The notes below the pieces were generated by a model. That model saw only the letters and a program-made list of their open reading frames with translations, was not told the DNA's origin and made no database searches. 64,000 nt of DNA from Synechococcus lacustris (GTDB lineage: Bacteria; Cyanobacteriota; Cyanobacteriia; PCC-6307; Cyanobiaceae): positions 363,134 through 427,133 of the forward strand of contig CAJAQB010000019.1 of assembly GCA_903943975.1 (NCBI GenBank). Reading direction: 5' to 3'. Position 1 is the first letter of the stretch. Every line of letters starts with the position of its first letter. This document shows, piece after piece, positions 56,127 through 64,000 of the stretch. Made by a program: the position numbers and the translations under genes.

Positions 56127-56666
56127 ATGGACCTTGAAGTGAGCATGCGTAAGTCGCTGGAAGCCACCCAGCGCACCTTCAACACGATCCGCACGGGACG
56201 GGCAAATCCCTCCCTGCTCGACAAAATCATTGTGGAGTATTACGGGGCCGAAACGCCCCTGAAGGCCCTCGCCACTATCACCACCCCAGACTCCCAAACC
56301 ATCCAGATCCAGCCCTTTGACAGTGGCTCGATGGCAACAATCGAAAAGGCAATCGCCACCAGTGATCTGGGGCTCACCACCAACAACGACGGCAAGGTGG
56401 TGCGCATCAATATTCCAGCCCTAACTGAAGAGCGTCGCAAGGACCTTTGCAAACTGGCATCGAAATATGCTGAAGAGGGCAAGGTGGGTCTGCGCAACAT
56501 CCGTCGCGATGCCATTGATCAAATCAAGAAACAGGAAAAAGACGGTGATCTCTCTGAGGACCTCAGCCATGATCAACAGGAGAAAGTACAGAAACTAACC
56601 GATAAATTCATCGCTGAATTAGAGAAATTATTAGCCACTAAAGAATCTGAAATCCTTAAGGTGTGA
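56127..56666 (+). CDS. frr: Ribosome recycling factor
   Basis: 179 residues, slightly shorter than the 185 of E. coli. Signatures are [48 protein letters not shown] and [16 protein letters not shown]. It acts with EF-G to split ribosomes after termination. It starts two bases after the pyrH stop. The stop overlaps the GTG start of the reductase gene (GTGA). Confidence 0.97.
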   Translation: MDLEVSMRKSLEATQRTFNTIRTGRANPSLLDKIIVEYYGAETPLKALATITTPDSQTIQIQPFDSGSMATIEKAIATSDLGLTTNNDGKVVRINIPALTEERRKDLCKLASKYAEEGKVGLRNIRRDAIDQIKKQEKDGDLSEDLSHDQQEKVQKLTDKFIAELEKLLATKESEILKV

Positions 56667-57817
56667 CGCCCGCAAGCGTTGATGTGGCCGTGGTTGGCGC
56701 CGGTGCTGGCGGGGCCGCCGCCGCCTATCACTTGGCCCTAAGGGGTCGTTCCGTGCTCTTGATCGACGGCCAGGCCCTACCGCGGGCAAAACCCTGCGGC
56801 GGTGGCATGGCGGCTTCGGTGCAGCAATGGTTCCCCTGTTCACTGCAGCCGGTGGTTGATCGGGTGATCTCCGAGGTGCGTTTCAGCTGGTGCCTGGGGG
56901 ATCCGGTGCTGGCCCAGCTGCCCGGCGATGCCCCCTTCTGGATCGTGCGCCGCAATCGCCTCGACCACTACCTGGCGGAACAGGCGATCGCCCAGGGGGC
57001 TGAGCTGCTGGACGGTTGTTTGGTAACTGAACTGCGGCGCCAGGGGGATGGCTGGGAGCTGCAACTTCAAGGAAGCAGCACTGCTAAGAGCCTGCGTTGC
57101 CGTGCCCTAGTGATCGCCGATGGCTCCAAGGGGGAGCTGGCCGGCCAACTAAAGCTGGGGGATCCCCATCCCCGTCTCGCCTCGGCCATGGCCGTTGAGC
57201 TGGAGGGGCCGGTGCAGGAACCACCCACGGCCCAGTTTGAATTTGGCCTGGTGAAGCACGGCTTCTGCTGGTGTTTCCCCCGCACTGGCGGCTACAGCAT
57301 TGGCGTGGGCACCTTCCTGGGCCGGGAAGCCGCCGACTACGACCGGGTGCTGGGCCAGTTGCTCCCCTCCCTGGGCCTGCCAGCGGATGCCGGTGAGCGG
57401 CGCCTCTGGCCCCTAAGGGTTTGGAATGGCCACCATCGGCTCCATGCCCCAGGGGTGCTGGTGGTGGGAGATGCCGCCTCCCTGGCGGATCCCTTTTTGG
57501 CGGAGGGGCTGCGGCCCGCCCTGCTTTCCGGCCTGCGGTCTGCAGAGGCCTTAGATCATTGGCTTGGCGGTGAGGAAGAGGCCCTGGCTGGCTACACCGC
57601 AGCGATGCGGCGGGAGTGGGGGGAATCGATGAGCTGGGGGCGACGCATTGGCCAGGTGTTCTATCGGCTGCCGAAGGTGGGTTATCAGCTGGGGATTAAA
57701 CGGCCCACCGCCCCCCAGCGGATTGCCCAAATCCTCAGTGGTGAAATGGTCTATGGCGACATTGCCCAACGGGTGATCCGGCGCCTGGGCGGCAGCATGT
57801 TTGGCCTGGGCAGCTGA
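56663..57817 (+). CDS. Geranylgeranyl-reductase-family FAD-dependent oxidoreductase
   Basis: 384 residues. The dinucleotide-binding motif is [20 protein letters not shown], followed by [10 protein letters not shown] and the second FAD motif [20 protein letters not shown]. This layout belongs to the ChlP/geranylgeranyl reductase group, which reduces isoprenoid double bonds, for example in phytol or archaeal-type lipids. It is shorter than true ChlP (about 450 residues), so the substrate may differ; a different isoprenoid or quinone is possible. It starts with GTG overlapping the frr stop, and its stop overlaps the next ATG (TGATG). Confidence 0.85.
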   Translation: MTPASVDVAVVGAGAGGAAAAYHLALRGRSVLLIDGQALPRAKPCGGGMAASVQQWFPCSLQPVVDRVISEVRFSWCLGDPVLAQLPGDAPFWIVRRNRLDHYLAEQAIAQGAELLDGCLVTELRRQGDGWELQLQGSSTAKSLRCRALVIADGSKGELAGQLKLGDPHPRLASAMAVELEGPVQEPPTAQFEFGLVKHGFCWCFPRTGGYSIGVGTFLGREAADYDRVLGQLLPSLGLPADAGERRLWPLRVWNGHHRLHAPGVLVVGDAASLADPFLAEGLRPALLSGLRSAEALDHWLGGEEEALAGYTAAMRREWGESMSWGRRIGQVFYRLPKVGYQLGIKRPTAPQRIAQILSGEMVYGDIAQRVIRRLGGSMFGLGS

Positions 57818-58902
57818 TGTTGCCGCTTCTCGCTGTGAGCCTTTCCTCGCTGCTGCCCTGCCCCCTGGCGGCCGGTTGGGAACTGCTCTGGCAGCGGCAG
57901 TTGCCCAGCCAGAGCGCCTTAGGTAAGCCCATCGGTGGCTTTTCGGGCATTCAACTGGAACCCGGCCAACGGCGGCTGCTGTTACTAAGCGATTCCCCCA
58001 GCAGTTTTGTGCTGGAGGCCCAATGGCGGGGGTCGCTGCTGGAGCCCCAATGGCAGCTGGGGGAACCCCAACCCCTGTTGAATCCACCCGAGGGGCCCCT
58101 CGATGGCGAAGCCTTGGTGCGCCTGGGGGAGAGCTACTGGATGGCCAGTGAGGGACGTTTTGGCGGCTTGCAACCGGCGGCGCTGCTGGAGTTGCGGGTC
58201 GATCCAGATGCTGCGGGGGGGGGTGCTGCTGGGAGTGGTAATGCGGGGAGTGAAAAGTTGAGTGTGCGCGGCTTCTATCCCCTGCCGGATGACTGGCAGC
58301 CGCAAGCTGGTCGCGGGCTATGGCCCAACCAGGGACCTGAGGCCCTCGTGGCCCTGCCGGGCCAGAGGCTGTTGGTCGCTGCAGAACGGCCCCTGCAGCA
58401 GGACCCCAATGGACAACTTCGCTTGCTGCTGGCCCAGCTGCAGCCCCGGGGCAGCGCGGCCCTGCGCTTTGAGCCCATGGGAACGCCATTGGCCTATAGG
58501 CCGGAACCAGGGGCTGCCGCCCATTGGGGGCTCACAGACTTGCTGCCCCTGGAGTCCGGCAACCGCCAACAAACTGGGCCGTTGCTGGCCCTTTGGCGGG
58601 GTTACGCCAAACCAAACCGCTGGTGGAGTCGGCTGGAGCTCCTCGCTCCCCTGGCCCTCGGCCCAGCCCCCCAGCCCCCCCGGGCGCCCATAGCCCAATG
58701 GGATCTAATTGCCCTGGGGCTGGAACCAGACAACTGGGAGGCGATGGCGGTGGGGCCCAGCCTGGGGGATGGCCGCAGCACGCTGTTGCTGGCCAGCGAT
58801 GACAACTTCAATCCCCTCCAGGCAAATCGCCTGGCCTTGCTAGCGCCGAAGCGCATTGACTGCGGTAAACCAGCGGGTTCGGCCAAGCGCCTAACAAATT
58901 GA
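57817..58902 (+). CDS. Exported esterase-like/phytase-like beta-propeller protein
   Basis: 361 residues with a signal peptide (LLAVSLSSLLPCPLAAG). The mature part has motif clusters GGFSGIQLEPG, LDGEALVRL, NQGPEALVAL and DNWEAMAVGPSLGDGRST followed by LLASDDNFNPLQ, characteristic of the esterase-like phytase family. These fold as a beta-propeller with acidic residues that could bind calcium. It may release phosphate from organic esters in the periplasm, but activity is not proven by sequence. A Gly/Ala-rich insert lies near residue 130. It is translationally coupled to the reductase gene. Confidence 0.82.
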   Translation: MLPLLAVSLSSLLPCPLAAGWELLWQRQLPSQSALGKPIGGFSGIQLEPGQRRLLLLSDSPSSFVLEAQWRGSLLEPQWQLGEPQPLLNPPEGPLDGEALVRLGESYWMASEGRFGGLQPAALLELRVDPDAAGGGAAGSGNAGSEKLSVRGFYPLPDDWQPQAGRGLWPNQGPEALVALPGQRLLVAAERPLQQDPNGQLRLLLAQLQPRGSAALRFEPMGTPLAYRPEPGAAAHWGLTDLLPLESGNRQQTGPLLALWRGYAKPNRWWSRLELLAPLALGPAPQPPRAPIAQWDLIALGLEPDNWEAMAVGPSLGDGRSTLLLASDDNFNPLQANRLALLAPKRIDCGKPAGSAKRLTN

Positions 58903-58925
58903 CCCTTAGACAACTTGGCGGTTCC

Positions 58926-58985
58926 AGCAGAAATTGCTCTGCGATAGCAGGAACTGCTCTGCGCCAGCAGAAACCGCGCGGCGCC
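58926..58985. repeat. 20-base tandem repeat, three copies
   Basis: Copies begin at 58,926, 58,946 and 58,966. Each starts AGCAGRAA and ends with GCGAT or GCGCC; copies 1 and 2 share GCTCTGCG. The block begins 24 bases after the esterase-like stop and may be a relic of slippage. Confidence 0.8.
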
Positions 58986-59018
58986 AGGCAAACACTGTTC
59001 CGTTGACTCTAATGAAAA

Positions 59019-59044
59019 TGACTAGGGTCAAGTGACTAGGGTCA
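59019..59044. repeat. Two copies of TGACTAGGGTCA, 2 bases apart
   Basis: Identical 12-base copies at 59,019-59,030 and 59,033-59,044. Each copy is itself partly palindromic (TGAC...GTCA), so they could also form a pair of protein-binding sites. Confidence 0.75.
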
Positions 59045-59082
59045 TATTCAAGAGAGTGCCGGCCGATCCAATCGGCTCAGCC

Positions 59083-59190
59083 ACTGATGGGTTCCGACAC
59101 TGATGGTTTCCGACACTGATGGGCTTAGCCACTGATGGGCTTAGCCACTGATGGTTTCCGCAACTGATGGGCTTAGCAACTGAATTGATG
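59083..59190. repeat. 16-base tandem repeat, six full copies plus a degenerate one
   Basis: Full copies start at 59,083, 59,099, 59,115, 59,131, 59,147 and 59,163, all with ACTGATGG then either GTTCCGAC/TTTCCG or GCTTAGC(C/A). Two copies are identical. A degenerate seventh copy follows at 59,179. It lies just upstream of a small repeat-containing exported protein. Confidence 0.9.
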
Positions 59191-59247
59191 GGCCCACTCA
59201 GTTACTAGCCACTCTCTGGTAGACCATAGGTACTAAGAATTGAATTA

Positions 59248-59505
59248 ATGAGACCATTTGCCCTCGTGGCCTTGGCAGCACTGCTGTTTTCACCTATGGC
59301 CGCCGAGGCTCAGCGGCGCTGGGCGGCCCCTGCCGGCGCCCCTGGGGTGCCCGCTGCTGGTGAACCGGGCTATGGCTATGGCTATGGCGCAGTTGGCAAC
59401 CCCGTAGGTGCCCCTGGGGTGCCCGCGGCTGGTGAACCGGGCTATGGCGCTGCTGGTGATGGCGCAAACCTGGGGGGACCAGTAAACCACCGGGGACCGC
59501 GCTAA
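59248..59505 (+). CDS. Small exported Gly/Pro-rich protein with internal repeat
   Basis: 85 residues. A signal peptide ([21 protein letters not shown]) is followed by two near-identical copies of [14 protein letters not shown], the first extended by a YGYG run, and a Gly/Asn-rich end. No Cys, no catalytic motif. The mature part is likely unstructured. The function is unknown; cell-surface or wall location is plausible. It is preceded by a dense cluster of tandem DNA repeats and followed six bases after its stop by pdxH. Confidence 0.65.
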   Translation: MRPFALVALAALLFSPMAAEAQRRWAAPAGAPGVPAAGEPGYGYGYGAVGNPVGAPGVPAAGEPGYGAAGDGANLGGPVNHRGPR

Positions 59506-59510
59506 ACGGC

Positions 59511-60161
59511 ATGGAAGCCCCCGCCCATCCCGACATCTCCCAGCTCCGTCGGGACTACCGCCGGGACGGGCTGCGGCGCACGGATCTCGATGCCGATCCG
59601 GTGGCGCAGTTCCGGCTTTGGTTTGGTCAGGCCGCCGCCGCAGAACTGCTGGAGCCCAACGCCATGGTGCTGGGCACTACGGATGGGGTGCGCCCCAGCT
59701 GCCGCACGGTGCTGCTCAAGGCCTTTGATGGGCGGGGTTTTGTGTTCTTCACCAACTACGCCAGCCGTAAGGCCAGCGAGATTGGCCTCGATCCCCATGT
59801 GAGCCTGTTGTTTCCCTGGTATGCCCTAGAGCGCCAGGTGGCAATCCTGGGCAAGGCGGAGCGCATCCCCACCACGGAGTCGTTGGCCTACTTCGTTTCA
59901 AGACCCTTTGGCAGCCGCCTGGGGGCCTGGGTATCGCAGCAGAGCTCGGTAATTAGCTCACGTCAGATCCTTGAGAGCAAGTGGGAAGAGCTAAAGCAGC
60001 GCTTTGCCGCTGGCGAGGTGCCGTTGCCGTCCGCCTGGGGCGGGATTCGCGTAGTGCCTACGGAATTTGAGTTTTGGCAGGGCCGTGAAAATCGCCTGCA
60101 TGATCGCTTCCGTTATCGGCCCGCGGCTGAGGGCTGGACGGTGGAACGGTTAGCCCCCTAA
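59511..60161 (+). CDS. pdxH: Pyridoxamine 5'-phosphate oxidase
   Basis: 216 residues. Signatures are [35 protein letters not shown] (FMN-binding), [35 protein letters not shown] and the C-terminal [18 protein letters not shown], all characteristic. The enzyme oxidises pyridoxine or pyridoxamine phosphate to pyridoxal phosphate with FMN. The length is normal for the family. It is followed at 32 bases by def, in the same direction. Confidence 0.95.
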   Translation: MEAPAHPDISQLRRDYRRDGLRRTDLDADPVAQFRLWFGQAAAAELLEPNAMVLGTTDGVRPSCRTVLLKAFDGRGFVFFTNYASRKASEIGLDPHVSLLFPWYALERQVAILGKAERIPTTESLAYFVSRPFGSRLGAWVSQQSSVISSRQILESKWEELKQRFAAGEVPLPSAWGGIRVVPTEFEFWQGRENRLHDRFRYRPAAEGWTVERLAP

Positions 60162-60193
60162 CCCCTGCAGTTAGCCCCATAGCCTTGGGAGTT

Positions 60194-60736
60194 ATGAGCG
60201 TTCGTCAGATCCTGCGCCTGGGCGATCCACGGCTGCGCCAACGGGCCAAGGCCGTGGGGGATCCTTTTGATTCGTCTTTGGCGGAGCTGATCGCAGATCT
60301 GGAGGACACCATGGCGGCCCATCAAGGGGCTGGACTCGCTGCGCCCCAGATTGGCGTTGCCCTGCGGGTGGTTCTTTTTGGTGGGGGCGGCGTAAATCCG
60401 CGTTATCCGGATGCAGCTCCGGTGCCCCACACCCTGTTGATCAACCCGGTGCTAACGCCCTTAGCTGATGAGCAACAGGAGGGCTGGGAAGGGTGCTTGA
60501 GTGTGCCTGGCCTACGGGGGCGGGTGCGCCGCTGGCAGCAGCTCCGCTATCAAGGGCTTGATGCTGCAGGTAACAAGATTGAGCGCTGCGTGGAGGGTTT
60601 TCATGCCCGCGTGGTGCAGCATGAGTGCGACCACTTGGATGGGGTGTTGTTCCCAGATAAATTAAGTGATCCAGCTGCTTTTGGATTTATTCCAGAACTC
60701 GAAGCGGCAGGCCTTATCCCCTCTGTTCCAGGCTAA
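60194..60736 (+). CDS. def: Peptide deformylase
   Basis: 180 residues from the ATG at 60,194. The three deformylase motifs are present: GAGLAAPQIG, WEGCLSVPGL with the metal Cys, and VVQHECDHLDG with the two metal His and catalytic Glu. It removes the formyl group from nascent polypeptides. The C-terminal tail (FIPELEAAGLIPSVPG) is ordinary. A palindrome lies 12 bases after the stop. Confidence 0.96.
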   Translation: MSVRQILRLGDPRLRQRAKAVGDPFDSSLAELIADLEDTMAAHQGAGLAAPQIGVALRVVLFGGGGVNPRYPDAAPVPHTLLINPVLTPLADEQQEGWEGCLSVPGLRGRVRRWQQLRYQGLDAAGNKIERCVEGFHARVVQHECDHLDGVLFPDKLSDPAAFGFIPELEAAGLIPSVPG

Positions 60737-60747
60737 GTATACTTCTA

Positions 60748-60766
60748 ACTCTAATTAAATTAGAGT
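60748..60766. terminator. AT-rich perfect palindrome after def
   Basis: ACTCTAATT-A-AATTAGAGT is a 9-base inverted repeat with a single central base, 12 bases after the def stop and about 170 bases before the Cys-rich peptide gene. It is too tight for a normal hairpin loop, although opening the centre would allow one, and is followed by TTTCT. It may be a weak terminator or an operator for the peptide gene, for example for a metal-responsive regulator. Confidence 0.45.
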
Positions 60767-60936
60767 AGTTTCTGGGGGCGATATCTAGCAATTCATCGGC
60801 CACCAGACGGTTTTTCGCTCAAGCCACACGATCATTGGCAAGACAACACAGATAAAGACCTTCACCTATTATTTGATGGCTAACTTTGTAGGACTGAGCT
60901 GGCAGCTCCTGCATATCAGTGCCAAACCTCAAGCCG

Positions 60937-61098
60937 ATGCTCTCCCTCTCCGATCAACTCCGCCTGGGCCTGGCCAGCGCGATCCTCTCCAGCGCAGCCC
61001 TGGCCACCCCCGTAGTGGCGGCGCCCTGTGGAGCCCGCAGTAAGAGCTGTGGCGCTGCAAAAGGCTGTGGGGCTGCGGGGGGTTGCGGGGCTCACTGA
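60937..61098 (+). CDS. 53-residue exported Cys-Gly-rich peptide
   Basis: The N-terminal 29 residues read as a Sec signal peptide (LGLASAILSSAALATPVVAA). The mature peptide is only about 24 residues with four Cys at 31, 38, 44 and 50, each followed by Gly, in units CGARSKS, CGAAKG, CGAAGG and CGAH. Cys spacing is nearly constant. The TGA overlaps the ATG of the next gene (TGATG), so the two are translated together. The plan (signal peptide plus low-complexity Cys-Gly core) is like metal-binding peptides or HvfA/bufferin-type modified peptides, but no DUF692 modifying enzyme lies in the window, so that is only an analogy. It is too short to stand out in a gene scan. Confidence 0.72.
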   Translation: MLSLSDQLRLGLASAILSSAALATPVVAAPCGARSKSCGAAKGCGAAGGCGAH

Positions 61099-61763
61099 TG
61101 GGGGCTGGGCGCCATAGGGCTGGCCGCTATGGCGCCGCCTGCCGCAGCCTCCGCTACTGGTTGCGACTCACCCGCACCCATGGCTCCGTGATCGCTGCCC
61201 TCACCGGCAGTGACAGCGTGCTCGCCAACAACCACTACCCGGAGAACGACGTGATCGACTCCGAAAGCGGCTCCCAGTTCTATTACCACTGCCACCGGGG
61301 CGAAGAGGAACATGGGCATCTCCATCTGTTTCTGCCGGCCTCCCCAGGGGCCCAGCTCACCCACCTGATCGGCATCAGCCTTGATCCGCGGGGGTTGCCG
61401 CTGGGCTTGTTCACGCTGAACCGCTGGGTGGCCAACGATGCCTGGCTGCCGGCTGCCGAGACGATCGCCCTGCTGGAACGCTTCCACTTCCCGGTTCCTG
61501 GCCCGGTTAAAGGCCCGAGCCCCGATCCGGCCCTGGGCCGCTGGCTCACCCACTTCCTGCTGCTCTACCGGCCCGTTGTCGCCGCGCTGCTGCTGGAGCG
61601 CGATGCCCGCCTCGCCGAACTCGCCCAGTCCGCCAGCCTGGAGGCGGCCCTAGACGATCGGGCCCTAGATATCCCCAGCTATCGCCCCATCGACTGGTCG
61701 GCGGATCTGGACCGGATTCAGGCCCAACTCCGACCAGGCATTTCGATTAGTTCGCCAGGCTGA
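61098..61763 (+). CDS. DUF6969-like protein coupled to the Cys-rich peptide
   Basis: 221 residues from the ATG at 61,098. A His/Glu-rich stretch, FYYHCHRGEEEHGHLHLFL, is followed by THLIGISLDPRGLPLGLFTL and NRWVANDAW, and a later helical part contains LTHFLLLYRPVVAALLLERD. This matches what I recall of the DUF6969 family. His spacing suggests a metal site. There is no signal peptide or membrane helix, so it is cytoplasmic. Its start overlaps the stop of the Cys-rich peptide gene; functional association, such as processing or modifying that peptide, is an inference from this coupling. It overlaps the end of the YeeE-like gene on the opposite strand by 17 bases. Confidence 0.7.
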   Translation: MGAGRHRAGRYGAACRSLRYWLRLTRTHGSVIAALTGSDSVLANNHYPENDVIDSESGSQFYYHCHRGEEEHGHLHLFLPASPGAQLTHLIGISLDPRGLPLGLFTLNRWVANDAWLPAAETIALLERFHFPVPGPVKGPSPDPALGRWLTHFLLLYRPVVAALLLERDARLAELAQSASLEAALDDRALDIPSYRPIDWSADLDRIQAQLRPGISISSPG

Positions 61764-62487
61764 ACCAGGGCCTCAGCCGCACCCCAACGGCGGTGCCAAG
61801 CAGGGCAAAGGCGATCCACAGCCAGCCATGCAGGCTGGTGGAGGCGATACCGCTGAAGTAAGCCCCCACATTGCAGCCAAACGCCAACCAGGCGCCGTAG
61901 CCCATCAGCAGGCCGCCGATCAGGGCGGCCTGCACGGCCCGGGGGGAGGGCGGCCGGCGGATGGAGAGCTTTCCCGCCCAGGCGGCCGCCGCCGCAGCCC
62001 CCAGCACGATGCCGAAATTCATCACCGAGGTGCCATCGGCAAACACGCTGGCCTGCAGTGCACTGGCGAAGCGCTCCTGCTGCCAAAGCCCACTGGTGGC
62101 GGGGTCCCAACCCAGCAGGGCGGCGATCTTTGCCGCCCAAAGGGTGAACCCCCAGGTGACACCCCAGGGCCGGCCCGCCAACACCACAGTGAGGGCATTC
62201 AGCAGGGCCAAGACGATGCCGCCCATAGCCAAAGACCAGAAGCCTTCCCACGCAAGCAAACTCCCCCGGTGACGGCTCCACAGCCAGAACGCCAGGCCCG
62301 CCAGGAGAAGCAACTGGGCAAATACCCCAAACCAGCCCCAGAGCTGCAGCAGGGACACGGGCTCGATTTCAGGCAGCTGCTGCCAAACGCCGTTGCTGAG
62401 GCTGCCCAGGAAGGAGCCCGTGGAAAAGGTAAGCAGGGTGAACAACATCATCAAGCTGCCGCCGCCGATCGTGTAGAGGGTGCCGCA
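61747..62487 (-). pseudogene. YeeE/YedE sulfur-transport membrane protein, N-terminally truncated
   Basis: The frame reads CGTLYTIGGGSLMMLFTLL, then several membrane helices and ends with AWLAFGCNVGAYFSGIASTS, the Cys-containing motif of YeeE/YedE thiosulfate or selenium-related transporters. Only about 245 residues are present, against 330-400 for full-length members, and the first repeat with its own Cys motif is missing. A TGA sits directly before CGTLY in the same frame (62,488-62,490), and the frame beyond it does not resemble the missing half. An ATG exists at 62,452-62,454, so a short protein could still be made. It is most likely a decaying gene. The partner methyltransferase is on the same strand. 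Confidence 0.65.
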
Positions 62488-62718
62488 TCAGCAGCAGCTC
62501 TGCTTCCAAAGCAGCGGAGCCAGTTGCAAGGCAAAGTGAGCCGCCAGGCTGCAAACGAATTGTCGAAAGTAATTTTGCAGATATTGCATAAAATGACTTG
62601 CTATGTAAGGGCGCTGCTGTTGCCCGCCAGCGTCAGAATTACTGAAAGCCTGGAAGTAGGGCGTTATCCGGGAGGTGAAGCTGCGGGAAGCGCTCAAAGC
62701 AAGCGATCAGCAGGTGCA
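62488..62718. other. 230-base stretch, no supportable gene
   Basis: A 69-codon minus-strand frame ends at the TGA directly before the YeeE-like sequence and is in the same frame, but it does not resemble the YeeE N-terminus (no membrane helices or Cys motif). I regard it as unrelated sequence joined at a deletion or rearrangement point. GC is lower here than in the flanks. Confidence 0.5.
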
Positions 62719-63510
62719 TCACGGGCCTGGCACTGTGCCCCGGATGGCATGGGCCCGCCCCGCGAGAGTGATTGGACCGCTGCCGGCCGGCTGCAGGCTG
62801 GCTCGCAGCAATGCGTGGAAGCGGGAGCGTTCCTCCTCATTCATGGCCGCAAGCGCCTGACCAATGCTTGGGCCGCCGCGGAGGGTGTTCCAGACGTCGT
62901 CGAAGCCGAGGAAGCTGCGCTCCACGGCGATCTCTCTCGTCTGGATGTCACTCAAGCCGGCGGTGGCCCAGATGTCCAACAACACCTCAAGGCGGGAGGT
63001 CTCGGGACTTGGTGGCATCGGTCTGGGCCGGCCGATGGCGCTCAGAGTTTCATTCACACCCTGATAGGGGTAGCCCCCACCCTCCAGGTCCCAGGCATAG
63101 GCGGCCACTGTTCCACCCGGGGCAACGACGCGTGCCATTTCTGCCACACCTTGTGCCGGTTCAGGCACGAAGAAGATCACCAAGGGCATGACCGCGAGAT
63201 CGAAGCTGGCGTCAGCGAACGGCAGGGCCATGGCGTCAGCGTTAATAAACTCGACGCTTTGCAGGAGTGGATGCTGTCGGGCAAAGGCAAGTTGTGAGTC
63301 TGACGGGTCGATGCCAACAAGCGAGAGCGGTGCGCTCCTTTCCGCGATCAGTTGAGTGAAGGCACCATTGCCACAGCCCACGTCCAGCCAGCGCTGGCCG
63401 TGGTGTGGGGCGATCCAGTCGAGAAAATCCTGGCCGGCGAGGCGGCTCCAGACCCCCATGAAGCGGTCGTAACCGGCCCCATCGGTAAAGCGGATGGGTT
63501 CACTGGTCAT
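62719..63510 (-). CDS. Class I SAM-dependent methyltransferase
   Basis: 263 residues. Motif I is WLDVGCGNGAFTQLIAERSA, then VGIDPSDSQLAFA, INADAMALPFADASFDLAV and VVAPGGTVAAYAWD; the MALPF segment is typical of Methyltransf_11 enzymes. The N-terminus (GYDRFMGVWSRLAGQDFLDW) fits arsenite- or small-molecule-type methyltransferases, but the Cys ligands of ArsM are missing, so I leave the substrate open. It lies upstream of the truncated YeeE-like gene on the same strand, with about 230 bases between. Confidence 0.88.
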   Translation of the reverse strand: MTSEPIRFTDGAGYDRFMGVWSRLAGQDFLDWIAPHHGQRWLDVGCGNGAFTQLIAERSAPLSLVGIDPSDSQLAFARQHPLLQSVEFINADAMALPFADASFDLAVMPLVIFFVPEPAQGVAEMARVVAPGGTVAAYAWDLEGGGYPYQGVNETLSAIGRPRPMPPSPETSRLEVLLDIWATAGLSDIQTREIAVERSFLGFDDVWNTLRGGPSIGQALAAMNEEERSRFHALLRASLQPAGSGPITLAGRAHAIRGTVPGP

Positions 63511-64000
63511 GGCTATCAGATTCTTCAGGGTTCAAGGCTTCGCTTCGCTCATGAATGCCAGCCTGGCACTAATCAGTTGGAAACGCCTGGTCTGGTTGTT
63601 CGGTGTCAACTACGACCTGCATTACAGCCGGGCGGCTAAGGATGCAGCCCGGGCGCGGCATCGGGGTAAGGGTTGAGCCTTGAGCATCCGCACCCCCTCC
63701 CTGCCAGCACGAAAGGCAGATTTAGACCACATTCACCGTGGCGCCATAGCTCCGCAGCTGGCTGTCCAGGCTCAGCAGCAGCATCGGCTCCAGCCGCTTT
63801 CCACTGCTGGCACAACCTGCCTGGAGTAGACGGGGCGATCACGGCGGCCAGATCAGGCAGTAGCGAGACGCCCCCTGGGCTGCTCTCGCCAATGGACCGA
63901 CCCTGCTTCCCTGCAGGGACCTTGGCACCGGCAGCGCTGTTGGGCACGGCAAACCCCAGTCCTCACGGGCATTCTCCCCAAAAAACCAAGAGTTGACAGC
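63511..64000. other. 490-base right-hand region, no convincing gene
   Basis: A plus-strand frame up to 63,676 ends KRLVWLFGVNYDLHYSRAAK and may be part of a small protein, but its start would overlap the methyltransferase. Minus-strand frames to the right edge are Gly/Pro/Ala-rich and look like chance frames of GC-rich DNA. A short minus-strand segment ending near 63,726 reads LLLSLDSQLRSYGATVNVV after a stop and could be the end of a broken gene. Nothing firm can be called. Confidence 0.4.

Noticed and set aside
62488..62490. TGA as a possible selenocysteine codon in the YeeE-like gene
   Set aside because: The upstream frame is not YeeE-like and no selenocysteine machinery or SECIS element is visible, so truncation is simpler. 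Kept as a low-weight alternative in the findings.
61828..63297. 489-codon plus-strand open frame
   Set aside because: It is antisense to the YeeE-like and methyltransferase genes, which have clear family motifs. Its own composition is Gln/Gly/Arg-rich with no recognisable domain, typical of a shadow frame in GC-rich DNA.

Overview
The window looks like chromosome of a picocyanobacterium of the Synechococcus/Cyanobium group. The evidence is gene content: ferrochelatase with a C-terminal chlorophyll-binding-like helix, transaldolase fused to EF-hands, a Tic22-like protein, a geranylgeranyl-reductase-type flavoprotein, an OprB-type porin, and very compact GC-rich housekeeping genes with many ATGA/GTGA/TGATG stop-start overlaps. 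No rRNA, tRNA, CRISPR array or insertion sequence was recognised.

Layout. (1) 1-7.05 kb, GC-rich core: 5'-complete dihydroorotase cut by the window edge, two-domain histidine phosphatase, CPBP protease, an FtsL-like protein, ftsI, tal. (2) 7.1-21.2 kb, mixed accessory genes: M10 metalloprotease, ABC ATPase, pilin-like protein, feoB, porin, a probable purine uptake/deamination pair, a Crp/Fnr regulator divergent from hcp, and a phosphopantetheinyl transferase. (3) 21.5-30.1 kb: two very large calcium-binding repeat proteins and a methyltransferase. (4) 30.5-41.1 kb, AT-richer: a lipid/polyketide cluster of acyl carrier protein, AurF/CylC-like di-metal enzyme, KS-AT-KR-ACP-thioester-reductase PKS, glycosyltransferase and, on the other strand, fatty acyl-AMP ligase. 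(5) 41.3-44.1 kb: SulP transporter and small proteins. (6) 44.2-60.7 kb, GC-rich core again: recQ, CHAD protein, Tic22-like, ilvB, hemH, tyrosine recombinase, cobO, pyrH, frr, a reductase, pdxH, def. (7) 60.9-63.5 kb: a Cys-rich exported peptide translationally coupled to a DUF6969-like protein, facing a truncated YeeE/YedE sulfur-transport gene, then a methyltransferase.

The best candidate for an undescribed system is the 30.5-41.1 kb cluster. Its parts form a logical line: FAAL activates a free fatty acid and loads the stand-alone ACP; the di-metal enzyme oxidises or halogenates the acyl chain; the single-module PKS adds one malonyl unit and reduces the beta-keto group; the terminal reductase releases an aldehyde or alcohol; the glycosyltransferase adds sugar. 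This predicts a modified glycolipid. The PPTase at 20.4-21.2 kb could activate both carrier domains. A second, smaller candidate is the 53-residue peptide at 60,937-61,098, which has an export signal and four regularly spaced Cys-Gly units.

All functional assignments come from reading motifs by eye. No database search, alignment or structure prediction was run.
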